Positions 18,826-27,577 of a stretch of DNA of 64,000 nt are shown here, one piece after another. The first letter of the stretch is position 1. Each line of letters begins with the position of its first letter. The stretch spans positions 111,780 to 175,779 of the forward strand of contig NZ_QICN01000002.1 in the NCBI RefSeq assembly GCF_003201205.1. The letters are read 5' to 3'. The notes under the pieces are model-generated. The model worked only from the letters and a program-made list of their open reading frames with translations. It searched no databases and was not told where the DNA came from. Position numbers and translations under genes: made by a program. This stretch comes from Sinimarinibacterium flocculans. Its GTDB lineage: Bacteria > Pseudomonadota > Gammaproteobacteria > Nevskiales > Nevskiaceae.

Positions 18826-20118
18826 TCCGCGCCGGTCGCCGTCGACGTACCGCGCGAACAGCGTGCGCATCGGCAGCCGCGCGCCGAGCGCGCGCAGCAT
18901 CCAGTACTGGCCGCTGAGCGCACGCATCACGAAGGCGAGCTCCGACACCGGCTGGAACTTGAACGCACTCGACCAGTGCCGGCGCCCGGCGGCGCGCAGG
19001 TTGTCGATGAACGCCGGGTCGGCGCAGTCGAAGCGTTCGCGCGCGAGCAGGCGGTCCAGTCCCAGCGCGACGAACTCGCGATACACCGGCAGCAGCGCAT
19101 CGAAGTCCGCGTCCGCACGCACGCCGCCGAGTTCCGCGAGGGCGGTGTGCAGGCCGTGCCAGTCGTGTGCGCGCGCCGCGCGCAGCAGACGGCGTCCGGT
19201 CTCCACCGTTTGCGGACGCACCTGCTTTACGCAGCCCATGTCGTAGACGACGACGCTGCCGTCGGCACGGAACGCGAAATTGCCCGGATGCGGATCGGCA
19301 TGCACGGCGCGGCCGTCGAAGAAGCTGTGCAGCAGCCAGTGCGCGAGTGTGTCGGCCAGCCGTCCGCGCAGATCGGCGTTCCAGCCGGCCGCGGTTTCCA
19401 GCGTCTCGCCGGACTCCTCGCCGAGCACCAGCACGCTCTCGCCGCACAGTTCCGGCACCGCCTGCGGATAGACGATGCCCGGGACCGCGCAGTCGCGCGC
19501 CAGCGTGTGCAGGTGTTCGAGCTCGATGCGGTAGTCGGTTTCCTCGAGCACGCGCGCGCGCACTTCGGCCATCACCGCGTCCACCGCCGCGGCGTCGACC
19601 GGCAGCAGCCGCGAGGTCTTCAGCAGGCGCCGGAACTGGGTGAGATCGGCGTCGACCGCCTCGCGCACGCCGGGGTAGCGCACCTTGACCACGACCGCGC
19701 ACCCGTCCGCGAGCCGCGCGCGATGCACCTGACCGATGCTCGCCGACGCGAGTGCCACGGGTTCGATGTGTGCCAGCCGTGCCCACTGCGACTTGGTCCA
19801 CTCCGCATCGAGCACGGCCTTGATGTCGGCATACGGCAGCGGCTCGGCGCTGCGCTGCAGCTTGCGCAGCTGGTCGCCCAGCGCCGGCGGCAGCAGCTCG
19901 GCGTACTGCGAGGCGAGCTGCCCCATCTTCATCGCCGCGCCGCGCAGTTCGCCGAGGGTCTCGGCCCAGTCGCGTCCGACCGTCTCCCAGTGCCGCGCGC
20001 GGCGCTCGATCTCGTCGCCCATCGGCAGCTTCTGCAGCACGCTGCGCCCGAGCGTGCGCACACTGGCGCCGAGCAGCTTCATCGTGCGCGACGCCGGGCG
20101 GCGACTCTTGATGCTCAT
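18811..20118 (-). CDS. ABC1/UbiB-family atypical kinase-like protein
   Basis: A 435-residue protein of the AarF/UbiB/ADCK fold. It has the KxGQ-type motif GAAMKMGQLASQYAELLPP (about 60-80), the Ala-rich loop ASASIGQVHRARL (about 120) in place of a Gly-rich P-loop, a Lys in VVVKVRYPG, catalytic HADPHPGNF (about 290) and metal-binding VVYDMG. The family binds nucleotide and lipid and often supports isoprenoid/ubiquinone lipid handling. It has no C-terminal UbiB transmembrane pair, so it is not the housekeeping ubiB. Its ATG overlaps the TGA of the SbtA-type permease gene (ATGA). A role in the GST/permease operon is inference. Confidence 0.85.
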   Translation of the reverse strand: MSIKSRRPASRTMKLLGASVRTLGRSVLQKLPMGDEIERRARHWETVGRDWAETLGELRGAAMKMGQLASQYAELLPPALGDQLRKLQRSAEPLPYADIKAVLDAEWTKSQWARLAHIEPVALASASIGQVHRARLADGCAVVVKVRYPGVREAVDADLTQFRRLLKTSRLLPVDAAAVDAVMAEVRARVLEETDYRIELEHLHTLARDCAVPGIVYPQAVPELCGESVLVLGEESGETLETAAGWNADLRGRLADTLAHWLLHSFFDGRAVHADPHPGNFAFRADGSVVVYDMGCVKQVRPQTVETGRRLLRAARAHDWHGLHTALAELGGVRADADFDALLPVYREFVALGLDRLLARERFDCADPAFIDNLRAAGRRHWSSAFKFQPVSELAFVMRALSGQYWMLRALGARLPMRTLFARYVDGDRRGIDRM

Positions 20119-21062
20119 GCCAGTGCGCGCGCCACGCTGGCGTACAAGCCGATGCCGATGAGCAGGTTGAACGGGAAGGTCAGCGCCATCGGCAGGCCCA
20201 GATACAGGGCCGGGCTCGCATCGGGCAGCGCATGGCGCAGCACCGCCGGCGCGACGATGTAGCTGGCGCTGGCCGACAGCGTTGCCAGCAGGGCAAGGTC
20301 GCCGGCGCCCAGTCCGAGCAGCGTGCCCAAGCCCATCGCGGTCGCGGCGGCCGCCAGCGGAATCGCGAGGGCCAGTACCAGCAGCCACGGCGACAGGCCG
20401 CGCAGGTCGCCGAAGCGACGCGCCACGTCGAGCCCCATCTGCAGCAGGAACAGGGCCAGCATGCCCTTGAACAGGTCGCCGGAGAACGGCTCCATGACGG
20501 TGGCGCCGCGCTCGCCGGTCACCCAGCCGATCAGCAGGCTGCCCATCAGCAGCAGCGGCGCGCCGTCACGTGCGCTGTCCTTGAGCAGGTGGCCCCACGG
20601 CGTGGCCTGGGCACCGGCGTCGCCGCGGCGCGCCAGCGCGATGCCCAGCAGCACCGCCGGCATCTCCATGATCACCAGCGCGACCGACATCGTGCCGCTG
20701 AACGACACGGCGTTCTGCTGCAGGTGCTGGGTCGCGGCGACGAAGGTCACCACGCTGACCGAGCCGTAGCTCGCGGCGAGCGCGCCGGCCTGCAGCACGC
20801 TGGTCACCAGGCGAAAGGCCGCGAACGCGATCAGCGGGACGAGCAGTGCCATCACCAGCGACGCGCCCAGCGCCGCCGCCGCATCGGCATCGATGCCCGA
20901 TCGCGCCAGCGTGAAGCCGCCCTTGAGGCCGACGGCCATCAGCAGGTACAGCGTCAGCCAGCGCACCACCGGCTGCGGCACTTCCAGGTTGGAGCGCAGC
21001 AGACCGGCACCGATACCGAGCACGAAGAACAGTACCGCGGGGTCCAGCAGGGCATCGGTCAT
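20115..21062 (-). CDS. SbtA-type (DUF897) sodium-dependent bicarbonate-transporter-family permease
   Basis: A 315-residue very hydrophobic protein with about ten membrane segments in two inverted halves. Family features include LLDPAVLFFVLGIGAGL at the start, LYLLMAVGLKGG near 45, YGSVSVVTFVAA near 110, and ATLSASASYIVAPAVLRHALP near 260. This matches SbtA, the cyanobacterial Na+/HCO3- symporter family, whose non-cyanobacterial members are functionally uncertain. The ATG at 21062 is preferred over the GTG/TTG-type extension upstream. Coupled by overlap to the ABC1 kinase. Transport substrate here is unproven. Confidence 0.82.
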   Translation of the reverse strand: MTDALLDPAVLFFVLGIGAGLLRSNLEVPQPVVRWLTLYLLMAVGLKGGFTLARSGIDADAAAALGASLVMALLVPLIAFAAFRLVTSVLQAGALAASYGSVSVVTFVAATQHLQQNAVSFSGTMSVALVIMEMPAVLLGIALARRGDAGAQATPWGHLLKDSARDGAPLLLMGSLLIGWVTGERGATVMEPFSGDLFKGMLALFLLQMGLDVARRFGDLRGLSPWLLVLALAIPLAAAATAMGLGTLLGLGAGDLALLATLSASASYIVAPAVLRHALPDASPALYLGLPMALTFPFNLLIGIGLYASVARALA

Positions 21063-21271
21063 GGGGACGCGAAACGGGGGGCAGGAAAAGGGCGCGTCAT
21101 TGCAGCAGATCGGCAGGCACCGCGACAGTCCGCGGGAGTGCAACGCGACGGATGATGCGTGGCAGGCGGCCCAGGGGTCGCGAACGGGCGCGATCCTCCA
21201 CCCGGGGCACCCGAACCGATGCGGCTATCCGTCCCCGCGGCGCTGGCGCCGGAGTGCGAAGCGCGGTTTCG

Positions 21272-22138
21272 TCAGATCGCGCAGCCGGCCGATCGCAGCG
21301 CGCGGCGCAGGTTCGCGTAGTCGCGCGCATGCGCCAGGGCGAGCGGCGGCGTGCTCTCTTCCACGCGACCCATCTCGATCAGCGCCCATTGCACGGCGCG
21401 GGGAACGTTGTCCGCCGGCTGCGCGTCGAGCACCGTCCTGAGCTGCGGCTGCAAGGCCTCGGCCTTCGCACGATCGCCCGACAATGCCGCGTCGTGCAGC
21501 GTGCGCACCAGGCGCGGTACGAGATTGCCGGCGGTCGAGATGCCGCCGGCGAAACCTTCGAGGACGAAGTGGGCCGTGGTGAGGTCGCTGCCGGCGTACA
21601 GCGCAAAGCCCTCGGGCAGCGGCAGGGCGCGCAGCTCGCGCGCCCGCGCCACGTCGGGTGCGCAGTCGACGAAGCCGCTGACACCATCGATGCGCGCGAT
21701 CGCCTCGACCACGGCCGCGGGGATGCGCTGCGCGCTCGATCGCACGATCAGGTGCTGCCGGGCGGCCGCGGCCACCACCTCGACCTGCTCCAGGATCTTC
21801 TCCGTGGACGGCCACGGCGTGGTCGGCAGCGTCAGCAGGACCGCATCGGCTCCCGCCTCGTCGGCAATCTGCGCGAACTCCAGCGAGGTCTCCAGCGCGT
21901 CGGCACTCAGACCGGCAATGATCGCGATGCGCCCCTCGGCCTGCCAGATCGCCCTGCGCAGGAGTTCCAGGCGCTCCTCGGCGTCGAGGTCCAGCGCGGC
22001 GTCGAGCGTGTCGCCCAGCAGCAGCGCCGCACTGCCCTCCACGACGTGCCAGTCGACCAGTGCTTCCAGGCTTTGATACTTGATCGCGCCGTTCGGCTCG
22101 GTGGGGGCCACCAGTTCGACGATGCTGCCCTTGATCAT
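21272..22138 (-). CDS. DapA-family aldolase homologue lacking catalytic residues
   Basis: A 288-residue TIM-barrel protein alignable end to end with dihydrodipicolinate synthase: MIKGSIVELVAPTEPNG start, LVDWHVVEGSAALLL, then DGVSGFVDC and AGSDLTTAHFVLEGFAGGIST. The Schiff-base lysine position (GIKEA in DapA) is a Val (GFVDC), the catalytic Tyr (YNVP) is replaced (LIVRS), and TTGES is GDTLD. By sequence it should not perform class I aldolase chemistry, so it may be a binding or regulatory paralogue. It lies between a DUF1330-like gene (98 bp) and the SbtA permease (209 bp). The ATG at 22138 matches the family start. Confidence 0.75.
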   Translation of the reverse strand: MIKGSIVELVAPTEPNGAIKYQSLEALVDWHVVEGSAALLLGDTLDAALDLDAEERLELLRRAIWQAEGRIAIIAGLSADALETSLEFAQIADEAGADAVLLTLPTTPWPSTEKILEQVEVVAAAARQHLIVRSSAQRIPAAVVEAIARIDGVSGFVDCAPDVARARELRALPLPEGFALYAGSDLTTAHFVLEGFAGGISTAGNLVPRLVRTLHDAALSGDRAKAEALQPQLRTVLDAQPADNVPRAVQWALIEMGRVEESTPPLALAHARDYANLRRALRSAGCAI

Positions 22139-22236
22139 CCGGAGGGTTCCTGGCGCAGACGGAGCCCGGAGTATAACCAAGGAGACCGGGCCTTCCGGGT
22201 GTCGGTGTGCCTTGCCACGACGCTGCGGGCGGACGC

Positions 22237-23151
22237 TCAGACGCCCGTCGTCGTCACCACCAGGCCCTGCCCGCCGTCGGCCAGTCCGGCCGCCCGGTGG
22301 TGCAGCGCGGCCCGGTAGCGCCGCAGCGCCGTCATCCGCCGGAATCCGGCGCGGCCGAGATACTCGACCATCGCGAACTCGTGCCAGAGATCGACGCCGG
22401 GATCGCCACCGTTGCCGACGAGCATCTGCCGGTAGCGACTGACGAACAGCGCCCGCGCACCGAGACTGTGCAGCGCGACGAAGGCACGCTTGCCGTAGCG
22501 GTAATAGGCCGTCTGGCCGGACACGGCCTCGCCGTCAGCGACGGTGTCCGCCGGGTACTCCGCCCGCTCGCGAAAGCGCAGCCAGTTGACCATCACGACG
22601 GGCGCCTGCGGGTCCGGGTGGGCGACGAAGGCATCGTAAGCCGCCTGGGTCGGCATGATGCGGGTGCCGATGCCCGGCTCGGGAGCGGAGTCGGCGCGGT
22701 TGTCGAAGAACGGCCAGCGCGGCAGGGCCAGGGCCATCAGGCGCATGGCGAGGCGTGCGCCGCGCGGCTGTTCGTTGAGCACGGCGATTTCCAGCGCCAC
22801 CGCCTCATCGAACAGCTCGCCGTGCGCCGGGCTCTGCACCATCTCGAGCGCCGCCGCGCGCGTCGCAAAGTGCAGGCGCGCACAGTGCCGGTACAACGGC
22901 AGTACCCCGATGAGGACTTGCTCCTCGGTGCCGGACCAGCGCAAACGGCCGCGATGCGCGGATGCCAGGGCCGCGAGCTTCGTGACGGTTTCTGCGCGGG
23001 TGACGTCGGCACCCAGGCCGAAGCGGTAGAACAGCACGACGGGGCGTTCGGCGTTGCGGCGACGGTACGCGTCGAGTTGGGCGGAACTGGGGATCGGGGC
23101 GGGCATGGGCGGCGGTGGTGCGTCGGCGCGGCGATGCGATCGTTTCGCCAT
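22237..23151 (-). CDS. DUF1330/ABM-like hypothetical protein, probably two repeats
   Basis: A 304-residue protein from the ATG at 23151; an alternative ATG at 23106 drops a short basic tail. Two regions look like dimeric alpha/beta-barrel domains: about 35-120 (PVVLFYRFGL...) and about 165-290 (APVVMVNWLRFRERAEYP, then FVALHSLGARALFVSRY). The second shares the VNxLxFRExAxYP pattern with the protein at 16190-16864. A hydrophobic, non-cleaved segment near 125-140 separates them. Function unknown; co-oriented in the GST-rich operon. Confidence 0.6.
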   Translation of the reverse strand: MAKRSHRRADAPPPPMPAPIPSSAQLDAYRRRNAERPVVLFYRFGLGADVTRAETVTKLAALASAHRGRLRWSGTEEQVLIGVLPLYRHCARLHFATRAAALEMVQSPAHGELFDEAVALEIAVLNEQPRGARLAMRLMALALPRWPFFDNRADSAPEPGIGTRIMPTQAAYDAFVAHPDPQAPVVMVNWLRFRERAEYPADTVADGEAVSGQTAYYRYGKRAFVALHSLGARALFVSRYRQMLVGNGGDPGVDLWHEFAMVEYLGRAGFRRMTALRRYRAALHHRAAGLADGGQGLVVTTTGV

Positions 23152-23181
23152 CGCGGGGAGCGAGCCGTTTCAGGGCATGCG

Positions 23182-24342
23182 CTATTCGGGGCGGACCGGC
23201 TCGGAGCGGATCGGCGGCTCGGGGAGGTCCCAGGGCGTGCCCTGCATGACGCGCAGGCCGTACCAGCGCGTGCCGGGATAGCGTTGCCGCAGCGGCAGCT
23301 CGAACTCGGCATCGAGCCCTGCGGGAACGTCGGCGGCGTCCTGCAGCCAGGATGCGACGCCACTGTCGCGCGTGCGCCCGAGCACGGCCTGCTGCGCGTC
23401 GGGCGGCAGCGCCCGGTAGGCCTTCAGCAGCTGTTCGCGGCAGGCCACGCGATAGCGCACGACCGGCATGCGCGGGTAGTGCGCATCGTCGAGGGTCAGG
23501 TCGAAGCGCCGGCGACCGGCGGCGTAAGCCCGTGCATTGGCATCGAGATAGCGCAGATAGTCACGACCGATCTCGGCGAAGACGGCGTCCCAGGCCGCAT
23601 CGTCGAACGAGGCGAACGCACCGCACCCTTCGCGATCCGCACGCGCCGCCCAGACGCGGCCGACCCAGGCGTAGACGTTCGGCGCAGTGTCGACCATCTG
23701 CTTCGCCGAGTGCGGGTCGAGCGCGAAATGCCGGAACATCGACGCGAAGTAGCCGAAGTCGACGATGCCCGGCCGCGAGCCGAGCAGGAAGGGGCGCTCG
23801 CGCAGCAGCTCTTCGAGCTGCGCCAGCGTGCGCGCATACAGCGCCTGCACCGCGGATGCGTTGTGACGACGCACGCCGTCGCCGCGCACGTAGACGAGGT
23901 ACTGGCGCCAGCGCATGAACCAGCCGAGCAAGGCGGCGGAATGCCAGGTGCCGGCGGACAGGTCGCGCCCGAGGCGGCGGCGCAGCAGACCGTGCGAGTC
24001 GCCGAAGTTCCAACGGAAGTACATCGCCGGCCGCCACAGCCATTCGTCGGCGTAGTCCTCGACCAGCAGGGCAAGGAAGCGCTGCGCCGGATCGTCCGGA
24101 TAGATCGACGGCGCGCCGTGCTGCGCATCGAGCCAGGCGATCATCGGCGTGGTGTCCTTGAGCCAGCGCCCGTCCGGGCACTGCATGCACGGCACCTTCA
24201 TGAAGCCGGTTGCCGGCAGGATGGTCTCGCGCATCACGCGCGTGTTGATCTCGACGCGCCGGTACGCGATCCGGGCATAGCGCAGATAGGCTTCGAGCTT
24301 GCCGCTGTAGTAGGACACGTCGGAAACGTAGGCGGTGTACAT
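23182..24342 (-). CDS. Long atypical GST-like protein (paralogue 2)
   Basis: A 386-residue protein with an N-terminal thioredoxin-like GST domain (DVSYYSGKLEAYLRYARIAYR, then MKVPCMQCPDG and KDTTPMIAWLD). The helical domain has EDYADEWLWRPAMYFRWNFGD (about 105-125) and LLGSRPGIVDFGYFAS. It shares the extended length and DEW...RW motif with paralogues 1, 3 and 4. Start at the ATG at 24342. It follows paralogue 3 by 40 bp on the same strand, so a tandem pair. CMQC near 55 is not at the usual thioredoxin active-site position. Substrate unknown. Confidence 0.75.
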   Translation of the reverse strand: MYTAYVSDVSYYSGKLEAYLRYARIAYRRVEINTRVMRETILPATGFMKVPCMQCPDGRWLKDTTPMIAWLDAQHGAPSIYPDDPAQRFLALLVEDYADEWLWRPAMYFRWNFGDSHGLLRRRLGRDLSAGTWHSAALLGWFMRWRQYLVYVRGDGVRRHNASAVQALYARTLAQLEELLRERPFLLGSRPGIVDFGYFASMFRHFALDPHSAKQMVDTAPNVYAWVGRVWAARADREGCGAFASFDDAAWDAVFAEIGRDYLRYLDANARAYAAGRRRFDLTLDDAHYPRMPVVRYRVACREQLLKAYRALPPDAQQAVLGRTRDSGVASWLQDAADVPAGLDAEFELPLRQRYPGTRWYGLRVMQGTPWDLPEPPIRSEPVRPE

Positions 24343-24382
24343 CCCGCCAGTCGCTGGCGCGGCGGATTGCGGGCGCACCGGT

Positions 24383-25480
24383 CTATTCCGGCGCGACGCG
24401 CAGCGCCATGCGCCTGAGGCGCGGGACCGGCAGGCGCATCGCGTCCGCGGCACCGACCGCCGCCAGCCAGTCGTCGACCGCGGTGCGTCCCGCGTCATCG
24501 AGTCCCCGGTAGGCGTCGAGCACGCGTTGCGCCATCCACAGGCTGTACGGCCGCGCGCTGAGCCCGAAGTCGCTGCCGGCCAGCGTCGTCCGGACCCGAC
24601 CCAGCGCGCGCGCATAGCCGCGGCCCGGCGCTAGGTCCGGCGTCGCCTTCTGCACCTCGTCCAGCGTGCCGCGCAGATACGGCCAGAACTCGCCGAAGAC
24701 CGATGCGAACAGCGGCGCCAGTGTCGCCGGCACGTCATCGTCCGGCAGGAAGCCGCCGCGCGCATCGGCCGGCGGATCGCACATGCGCCGCACCCAGTCG
24801 GCGAGATGCCGGCGCGGCGCGATCAGCGTGCGCGCCGGCACCGGATCGCGACCCAGGTGCGCATACAACGGGCCGATCAGGCCGTAGTCGCCGAGGCTCG
24901 CGCGCGTGCCGAAGAGGTAGGGATGCCGGGCGAAGTGTGCGTCGAGGGCGTCGCACATCGAGACGGTCCAGCGTTCGATACTGTCTGTCTGTGCCGGCAC
25001 GACGCCGAGCACCGGCAGGAAGCCGCGCATCGCCCCCGCCGCACGCGCGACGACGCGGTTCTTCAGGAACCGCGGCGCGAACGGCAGCAGGTTGTCGCCG
25101 CCCTCCGGCGCAAAGACCGCGCGATAGTTCTCGTCGAAGTGCCAGCGGTAGTGCATCGCGCTCGGCAGCCAGAACTCGTCGCCCCAGGCTTCGAGCAGAC
25201 AGGCCGCGACACGCTGGCGCGGCGTCTCCGGCACCACCGGCTGGTCGGCGAAGCGCGTCTCCAACACGTCGATGATGTGCGAGGTGTCCTGCAGCCATTC
25301 GTCCTGCGGCGTGACCACCACCGGCATGACGTTGGCGCCGGTCCGGCACCGGATCTCGCGCATGTCCCACAGCGTCACGCGCTTCTCGCGGAACGCGATC
25401 CGCTTGTGCCGCAGGTAGGCGCGGACCTTGCCGCTGTAGAGCGAGAGTTCCCAGCCGTAGAGCAGGTGGGGACGCGTCAT
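24383..25480 (-). CDS. Long atypical GST-like protein (paralogue 3)
   Basis: A 365-residue protein. The N-terminal GST domain shows GWELSLYSGKVRAYLRHKRIAFRE, MPVVVTPQDEW and QDTSHIIDVLE. The helical part shows LEAWGDEFWLPSAMHYRWHFDE (about 95-115) and LFGTRASLGDYGLIGPL. It belongs to the same extended family as the neighbours at 23182 and 17746. It is 22 bp downstream of the nu-class GST gene, in the same operon-like run. A detoxification or glutathione-dependent catabolic role is plausible; nothing in the sequence names the substrate. Confidence 0.75.
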   Translation of the reverse strand: MTRPHLLYGWELSLYSGKVRAYLRHKRIAFREKRVTLWDMREIRCRTGANVMPVVVTPQDEWLQDTSHIIDVLETRFADQPVVPETPRQRVAACLLEAWGDEFWLPSAMHYRWHFDENYRAVFAPEGGDNLLPFAPRFLKNRVVARAAGAMRGFLPVLGVVPAQTDSIERWTVSMCDALDAHFARHPYLFGTRASLGDYGLIGPLYAHLGRDPVPARTLIAPRRHLADWVRRMCDPPADARGGFLPDDDVPATLAPLFASVFGEFWPYLRGTLDEVQKATPDLAPGRGYARALGRVRTTLAGSDFGLSARPYSLWMAQRVLDAYRGLDDAGRTAVDDWLAAVGAADAMRLPVPRLRRMALRVAPE

Positions 25481-25502
25481 TCCACGCCGCCGCGCCCGGC
25501 GG

Positions 25503-26201
25503 TCACTTCTGCAGCATGGTCTGCGCGCCCTTGACGAAGGCCCGCGTGGCGTCGGTCTCCTCGTCGAGCGACGGCAGCTTGACCGGCACCTCGATGCCCT
25601 TGACGCAGGCGGGCCGTGCGTACATTGCGTCGAGCCAGCGCTTGAGGTTCACCAGGCCGTCGATCTTCACGCCCGACCACTTGTACGTGCGCACCCACGG
25701 CCAGGTGGCGATGTCGGCAATCGAATACTCGTCCGCCAGCCACTCGCTCTCGCCCAGATGCCGGTCCAGCACCTCGAACAGCCGGCGACACTCGTTCTGG
25801 TAGCGGTCGATCGCCGGCTGGATCTTCTCCGGGAAGTAGCGGAAGAAGACATTGGCCTGGCCCATCATCGGGCCGACGCCGCCCATCTGGAACATCAGCC
25901 ACTGCAGGGCACGCGAACGGCCCTTGGCATCCTGCGGCAGGAGCTTGCCGGTCTTCTCCGCCAGGTAGATCAGGATCGCCCCGGACTCGAAGACGGTGAA
26001 GTCGCCGTTGTCGGTGTCGACGATCGTCGGGATGCGGCCGTTGGGATTCAGCTTCAGGTACTCGGGCTTCTTCTGCTGCCCCTGCATCAGGTCGATGGCG
26101 TGTACGTTGTACGGCAGCCCCAGCTCCTCGAGCACGATGGAGACCTTGTGTCCGTTGGGTGTCGCGGCGGTGTAGAGCTCGATCATCTCGGTACTCGGCA
26201 T
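25503..26201 (-). CDS. Nu-class GST / YfcG-YghU-like disulfide-bond oxidoreductase
   Basis: A 232-residue GST of ordinary length. The N-terminal [21 protein letters not shown] is typical of the YfcG/YghU (nu) class, whose TPN motif binds glutathione or glutathione disulfide. [12 protein letters not shown] and [17 protein letters not shown] follow, then a C-terminal domain with [14 protein letters not shown]. Family members reduce disulfides or peroxides with glutathione. Translation from the ATG at 26201; longer readings add a basic peptide overlapping the neighbouring gene. It sits 25 bp after the MBL-fold gene on the same strand. Confidence 0.88.
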   Translation of the reverse strand: MPSTEMIELYTAATPNGHKVSIVLEELGLPYNVHAIDLMQGQQKKPEYLKLNPNGRIPTIVDTDNGDFTVFESGAILIYLAEKTGKLLPQDAKGRSRALQWLMFQMGGVGPMMGQANVFFRYFPEKIQPAIDRYQNECRRLFEVLDRHLGESEWLADEYSIADIATWPWVRTYKWSGVKIDGLVNLKRWLDAMYARPACVKGIEVPVKLPSLDEETDATRAFVKGAQTMLQK

Positions 26202-26226
26202 GTGGGGAAAACGGAAGGGTGGACGC

Positions 26227-27300
26227 TCAGCCGCGTCGCCGCAAGCGTACGTCCGCGCCGTTCTCCGGCAACTGGACCCAAGTGCCGTCGCGGCCGACGG
26301 TCGCGGGACCGTCATAGACCTCGGCAACGCCGCGCACGAACAGCTTCTCCAGGCGCCGCAGCGGCAGCGCCGGCACGATGTGGTAGTACAGCAGGTGCTT
26401 CGCCCCCGCGGCCTGCGCCAGCTCCGCGACCTCGACCGGCGTCGCGTGATAGTCGTGGATGTCGAGCGAGATCTGCGCCATGTTCTCCGCACCTGCCTCG
26501 CGCGCACCGGCCGTGATCACGTCGACCAGATGCACCGCCAGTGCCTCGTGCACCAGCAGGTCCACGCCTTGGGCGAAGCGCGCGAGGTTGTCCGACTTGA
26601 CCGTGTCGCCGGAGATCACCGCGCTGCGGCCGCGATAGTCGATGCGATAGCCCACCGCCGGCGCGACCGGTGCATGCGTCACCGAGAAGGCCATGATGCG
26701 CAAGCCGTCGTCGTCGAACACCACGTGGCTGTCGCCTTCGGCCGGCATCGCGAACGGCACCGCCCGGGCACCGGCACCGGAGGGCGGAATCACCCCGGGA
26801 CCGTGGTGCGCCACGCGATAGCCGAAGTCAGGCGCGTAGGCGGTGTTGAACCCCTCGACGATCCTCTCCACGCCTTCCGGCCCGTGCACCGGCAACGGCG
26901 TGTCGCGCGAACCGCCGGCCCAGCGCTGCAGCATCAGCTCGCCGATGCCGTCGATGTGGTCGGAATGAAAATGCGTCAGCAGCAGGGCCTCGACGCGCCC
27001 GGGCGGAAGGCCGAACCGCGGTAAGTTGCGCGTTGCGCCGCTGCCGACGTCGATGACGACGATGCGGCCGCCGGCGACGACCGCCACGCAGGGGCCCGCC
27101 CGCGCCGGATCGGGCATCGGCGAGCCGGCACCGCAGAGCAAGATGTTCAGGCCGTCGGCGTACTGCGCGAAGTCCTCGCCGGACAGCGTCGAGACCACTT
27201 GCGCGCGCATCGCCCTGAGCAGGACGCGGTCGCCGACGGCCGCGGCGACCGCCAGCAGGAGCAGCAGGATGAGCGCTCCGATCGCGAGCTTGCGTCTCAT
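26227..27300 (-). CDS. Metallo-beta-lactamase-fold hydrolase, membrane-anchored or exported
   Basis: A 357-residue protein starting with a hydrophobic signal or anchor ([19 protein letters not shown], about 5-23). The MBL domain has [14 protein letters not shown] and the zinc motif [13 protein letters not shown] (about 110), then a GDT segment ([10 protein letters not shown]) and a late His (LLYYHIVPA). This resembles the RNase Z/arylsulfatase-like MBL subgroup. It is first in the minus-strand GST run and divergent from the TonB receptor, with operator-like site C between them. Substrate unknown. The ATG at 27300 is chosen because it starts the signal sequence; an upstream ATG at 27423 lies over the operator. 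Confidence 0.82.
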   Translation of the reverse strand: MRRKLAIGALILLLLLAVAAAVGDRVLLRAMRAQVVSTLSGEDFAQYADGLNILLCGAGSPMPDPARAGPCVAVVAGGRIVVIDVGSGATRNLPRFGLPPGRVEALLLTHFHSDHIDGIGELMLQRWAGGSRDTPLPVHGPEGVERIVEGFNTAYAPDFGYRVAHHGPGVIPPSGAGARAVPFAMPAEGDSHVVFDDDGLRIMAFSVTHAPVAPAVGYRIDYRGRSAVISGDTVKSDNLARFAQGVDLLVHEALAVHLVDVITAGAREAGAENMAQISLDIHDYHATPVEVAELAQAAGAKHLLYYHIVPALPLRRLEKLFVRGVAEVYDGPATVGRDGTWVQLPENGADVRLRRRG

Positions 27301-27415
27301 GTCGCAGCGCGCGCCGGGCGGGACTTCACCTGCACGTGCGCCGGCGGCGCGGCCCGGCCTGTCGAGGGATGCATCGGAGCTCCGCAATCGTGTGACGCGC
27401 GCATCCTTTCGGTTT

Positions 27416-27432
27416 ATTGACAATCTGTCAAT
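27416..27432. promoter_or_regulatory. Putative operator, site C: perfect ATTGACA-ATC-TGTCAAT
   Basis: A perfect 17-bp inverted repeat (7-bp arms, 3-bp centre) in the 277-bp gap between the divergent MBL gene and the TonB receptor. It is the best match to the four-site family and could control both directions. The surrounding bases are also AT-rich, consistent with a promoter region. Confidence 0.68.
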
Positions 27433-27577
27433 ATTGATGATGAAAGCAGTCGTTCAGCGCCACCCGGACCGGTTGACGACGGACTTCCGCTGATACAAAG
27501 TGGACACCATGTAAATCTCGGTAGCCGGCGTCCGCCGCTCCGCGTGGTCCGCAAGCGCGGCGCTGGAGGAGAGGAAC

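Noticed and set aside
22207-24417. 736-codon open frame on the plus strand
   Set aside because: Antisense to the DUF1330-like and GST-like genes, which show family motifs; composition is typical of a shadow frame.
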